Positions 62,923 through 64,000 of a DNA stretch of 64,000 bases are shown in pieces. Origin of the DNA: Caulobacteraceae bacterium (GTDB taxonomy: Bacteria > Pseudomonadota > Alphaproteobacteria > Caulobacterales > Caulobacteraceae); assembly GCA_947475415.1 (NCBI GenBank), contig CANJLH010000004.1, forward strand, positions 124,001-188,000. The letters run 5' to 3'. The position numbers and the translations under genes were made by a program. The stretch's first letter is position 1; every line of letters begins with the position of its first letter. Below the pieces are notes generated by a model that did not search any database, was not told where the DNA came from, and was given only the letters and a program-made list of their open reading frames with translations.

Positions 62923-63291
62923 CTACTTCTTCTTGCCGGCGATCGGCTTGGCCGGCCCCTTACGGGTCCGCGCATTGGTGTGGGTGCGCTGACCGCGAAC
63001 CGGCAGGCCCTTGCGGTGACGCAGGCCGCGGTAGCACGCCAGGTCCATCAGCCGCTTGATGTTGACCGCCGTCTCACGACGCAGGTCGCCCTCGACGGAA
63101 TAGTCACGGTCAATCGTCTCACGAATCTGCAGCACTTCGGCGTCAGTCAGCTGGTTGACGCGACGACCATCGTCGATACCAACCTTGGACACGATCTCGG
63201 CGGCCTTAGCCTTGCCGATGCCATGGATGTACTGCAGCGCGATAACGACGCGCTTGTTAGTCGGTATATTGACGCCTGCGATGCGGGCCAC
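62923..63291 (-). CDS. rpsM: 30S ribosomal protein S13
   Basis: 122 aa. [26 protein letters not shown], then [33 protein letters not shown] and the basic C-terminal KPIAGKKK are standard S13. A promoter is predicted about 105-130 bases upstream of the start, in addition to any readthrough from adk. Confidence 0.98.
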   Translation of the reverse strand: MARIAGVNIPTNKRVVIALQYIHGIGKAKAAEIVSKVGIDDGRRVNQLTDAEVLQIRETIDRDYSVEGDLRRETAVNIKRLMDLACYRGLRHRKGLPVRGQRTHTNARTRKGPAKPIAGKKK

Positions 63292-63395
63292 TTGGGATCT
63301 CTCCTGGTCACGCAGAGAAGCGCGAACGGCGCCCCGGCCATGCCTGCAAAGGCTTCGACCGGCGCGTCTTTCGCGCCCTTTCGCGGAAGCGCCCC

Positions 63396-63423
63396 GTTAT
63401 AGGGATCGAAACGCCCGCGTCAA
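63396..63423 (-). promoter_or_regulatory. predicted housekeeping promoter for rpsM-rpsK-rpoA-rplQ
   Basis: On the minus strand: TTGACG (63423-63418), a 16-base spacer and TATAAC (63401-63396). With flanking bases it reads CCTATAAC, which fits the Caulobacter sigma-73 consensus TTGACGS/GCTANAWC. It implies a leader of roughly 95-100 nt containing the hairpin GGCGCG-TCTTT-CGCGCC (63361-63377). Confidence 0.7.
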
Positions 63424-63491
63424 TGCGTTATGCGACGAATTGTTAAACCGTTTTGATGGGCCGCGCGGCCCTATCCGCGCGACGGCAAAAT

Positions 63492-64000
63492 CTATCGGTC
63501 GACCGGCTCCAACGCCCTGTCGATCGCCTGGGCGACAACCTCAATGGATCCCATGCCGTCCACTTCCGTCAGCTTCTTTTGGCCTTCGTAATAGGGCAGC
63601 AGTGGGGCGGTCTGATCGTTGTAAGCGGTCAGGCGAACCTTGAAGCTCTCCGGATTGTCATCAGGACGACCCGACTCCGCAAATCGGCCAGCGATCCGGT
63701 CGGTGAGCGCAGCATCATCGACCTTGAGCCGAATCACCATGTCGATGCGCGAGCCACGCCCCTTCAGCATGGCGTCGAGCGCCTCAGCCTGGGCGAGCGT
63801 GCGGGGAAAGCCATCGAAAATGGCGCCGCCGGCGTTCTCGGCCTCGGTCAGGCGTTCCTCGATCAGGGCGATTACAATGTCGTCGGAGACCAAGCCGCCT
63901 TCGGCCATGATTCCCTCAACCCGCTTGCCGAGCGCCGAACCAGACGCCACCGCAGCACGCAGCATGTCGCCGGTGGAGAGCTGAACCATGCCGCGTCCGT
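63492..64000 (-). CDS. adk: adenylate kinase (5' end beyond the window)
   Basis: The frame reaches the right edge with GRGMVQLSTGDMLRAAVASGS visible. ATP + AMP to 2 ADP. Motifs: IFDGFPRTLAQAEALD is the AMP-binding region and GRFAESGRPDDNPESFKVRL lacks the long zinc LID insert, so it is the short-LID alphaproteobacterial form. The N-terminal P-loop (GPPGAGKGT) must lie outside. An internal Met would give a spurious start at 63989. It precedes rpsM, as expected after secY. Confidence 0.96.
   Translation of the reverse strand, partial: GRGMVQLSTGDMLRAAVASGSALGKRVEGIMAEGGLVSDDIVIALIEERLTEAENAGGAIFDGFPRTLAQAEALDAMLKGRGSRIDMVIRLKVDDAALTDRIAGRFAESGRPDDNPESFKVRLTAYNDQTAPLLPYYEGQKKLTEVDGMGSIEVVAQAIDRALEPVDR

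Overview
The window is a high-GC alphaproteobacterial chromosome segment, almost certainly from the Caulobacterales (Phenylobacterium/Caulobacter-like). The evidence is gene content and order: divK-pleD facing rpmG, a MipZ division regulator, dinB with a zinc ribbon, clpS-clpA, a two-receiver PleD with GGEEF and RxxD sites, a CC0125-type lipoprotein, and the adk-rpsM-rpsK-rpoA-rplQ order. I see no insertion sequence, prophage, CRISPR array, rRNA operon or replication origin. One tRNA-Leu(GAG) is present. Genes are packed tightly, and at least thirteen pairs overlap by a 4-bp ATGA or GTGA stop-start junction.

Layout. 1-10 kb is accessory or catabolic: a 2-hydroxyacid dehydrogenase, an SDR, a serralysin-type RTX protease, a DapB-fold dehydrogenase with an MFS transporter and a membrane protein, an acyl-CoA synthetase and an alpha/beta hydrolase. 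10-15 kb holds ruvX, pyrB, a dihydroorotase homologue that has lost its metal ligands, plsY and dprA. 15-22 kb holds topA, an unknown lipoprotein plus polytopic membrane protein pair, rnr and a Nudix hydrolase. 22-31 kb is the cell-cycle and proteostasis core: rpmG, pleD, divK, a ROK kinase, dinB, clpS and clpA. 31-37 kb holds a HIT protein, a COG3146 protein, GDPD, RidA, a phasin, dacA, a J-domain protein and mipZ. 37-46 kb holds panC and a leucine/isovalerate catabolic set (biotin-dependent carboxylase subunits, enoyl-CoA hydratase, isovaleryl-CoA dehydrogenase), interrupted by a cNMP-binding patatin and a tiny transcription unit. 46-57 kb holds mgtE, tRNA-Leu, a short FliN, lipB, msrB, crcB-rluA-ATP12, and degP-rarA-rluA. 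57-61 kb holds three luciferase-like oxidoreductases with DUF1905 and EthD proteins. 61-64 kb is the end of the ribosomal alpha operon and a truncated adk.

The most unusual object is at 44577-44788. It is a short autonomous unit with a predicted promoter, a 17-nt Shine-Dalgarno region complementary to the whole 16S rRNA 3' tail, a 22-codon ORF and a hairpin terminator. Inside the ORF, CTGGACCTCC imitates the 16S anti-SD and can pair with the unit's own SD (10 bp with a 3-nt bulge). A downstream GAGGT can compete for the same bases. This looks like a self-sequestering leader-peptide or ribosome-sensing RNA. I know of no described family with this design, but I could not search for one.

Start sites are chosen by eye from Shine-Dalgarno motifs, signal peptides and family lengths, and alternatives are stated. 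Functions are assigned from recognised motifs and context, without database searches.
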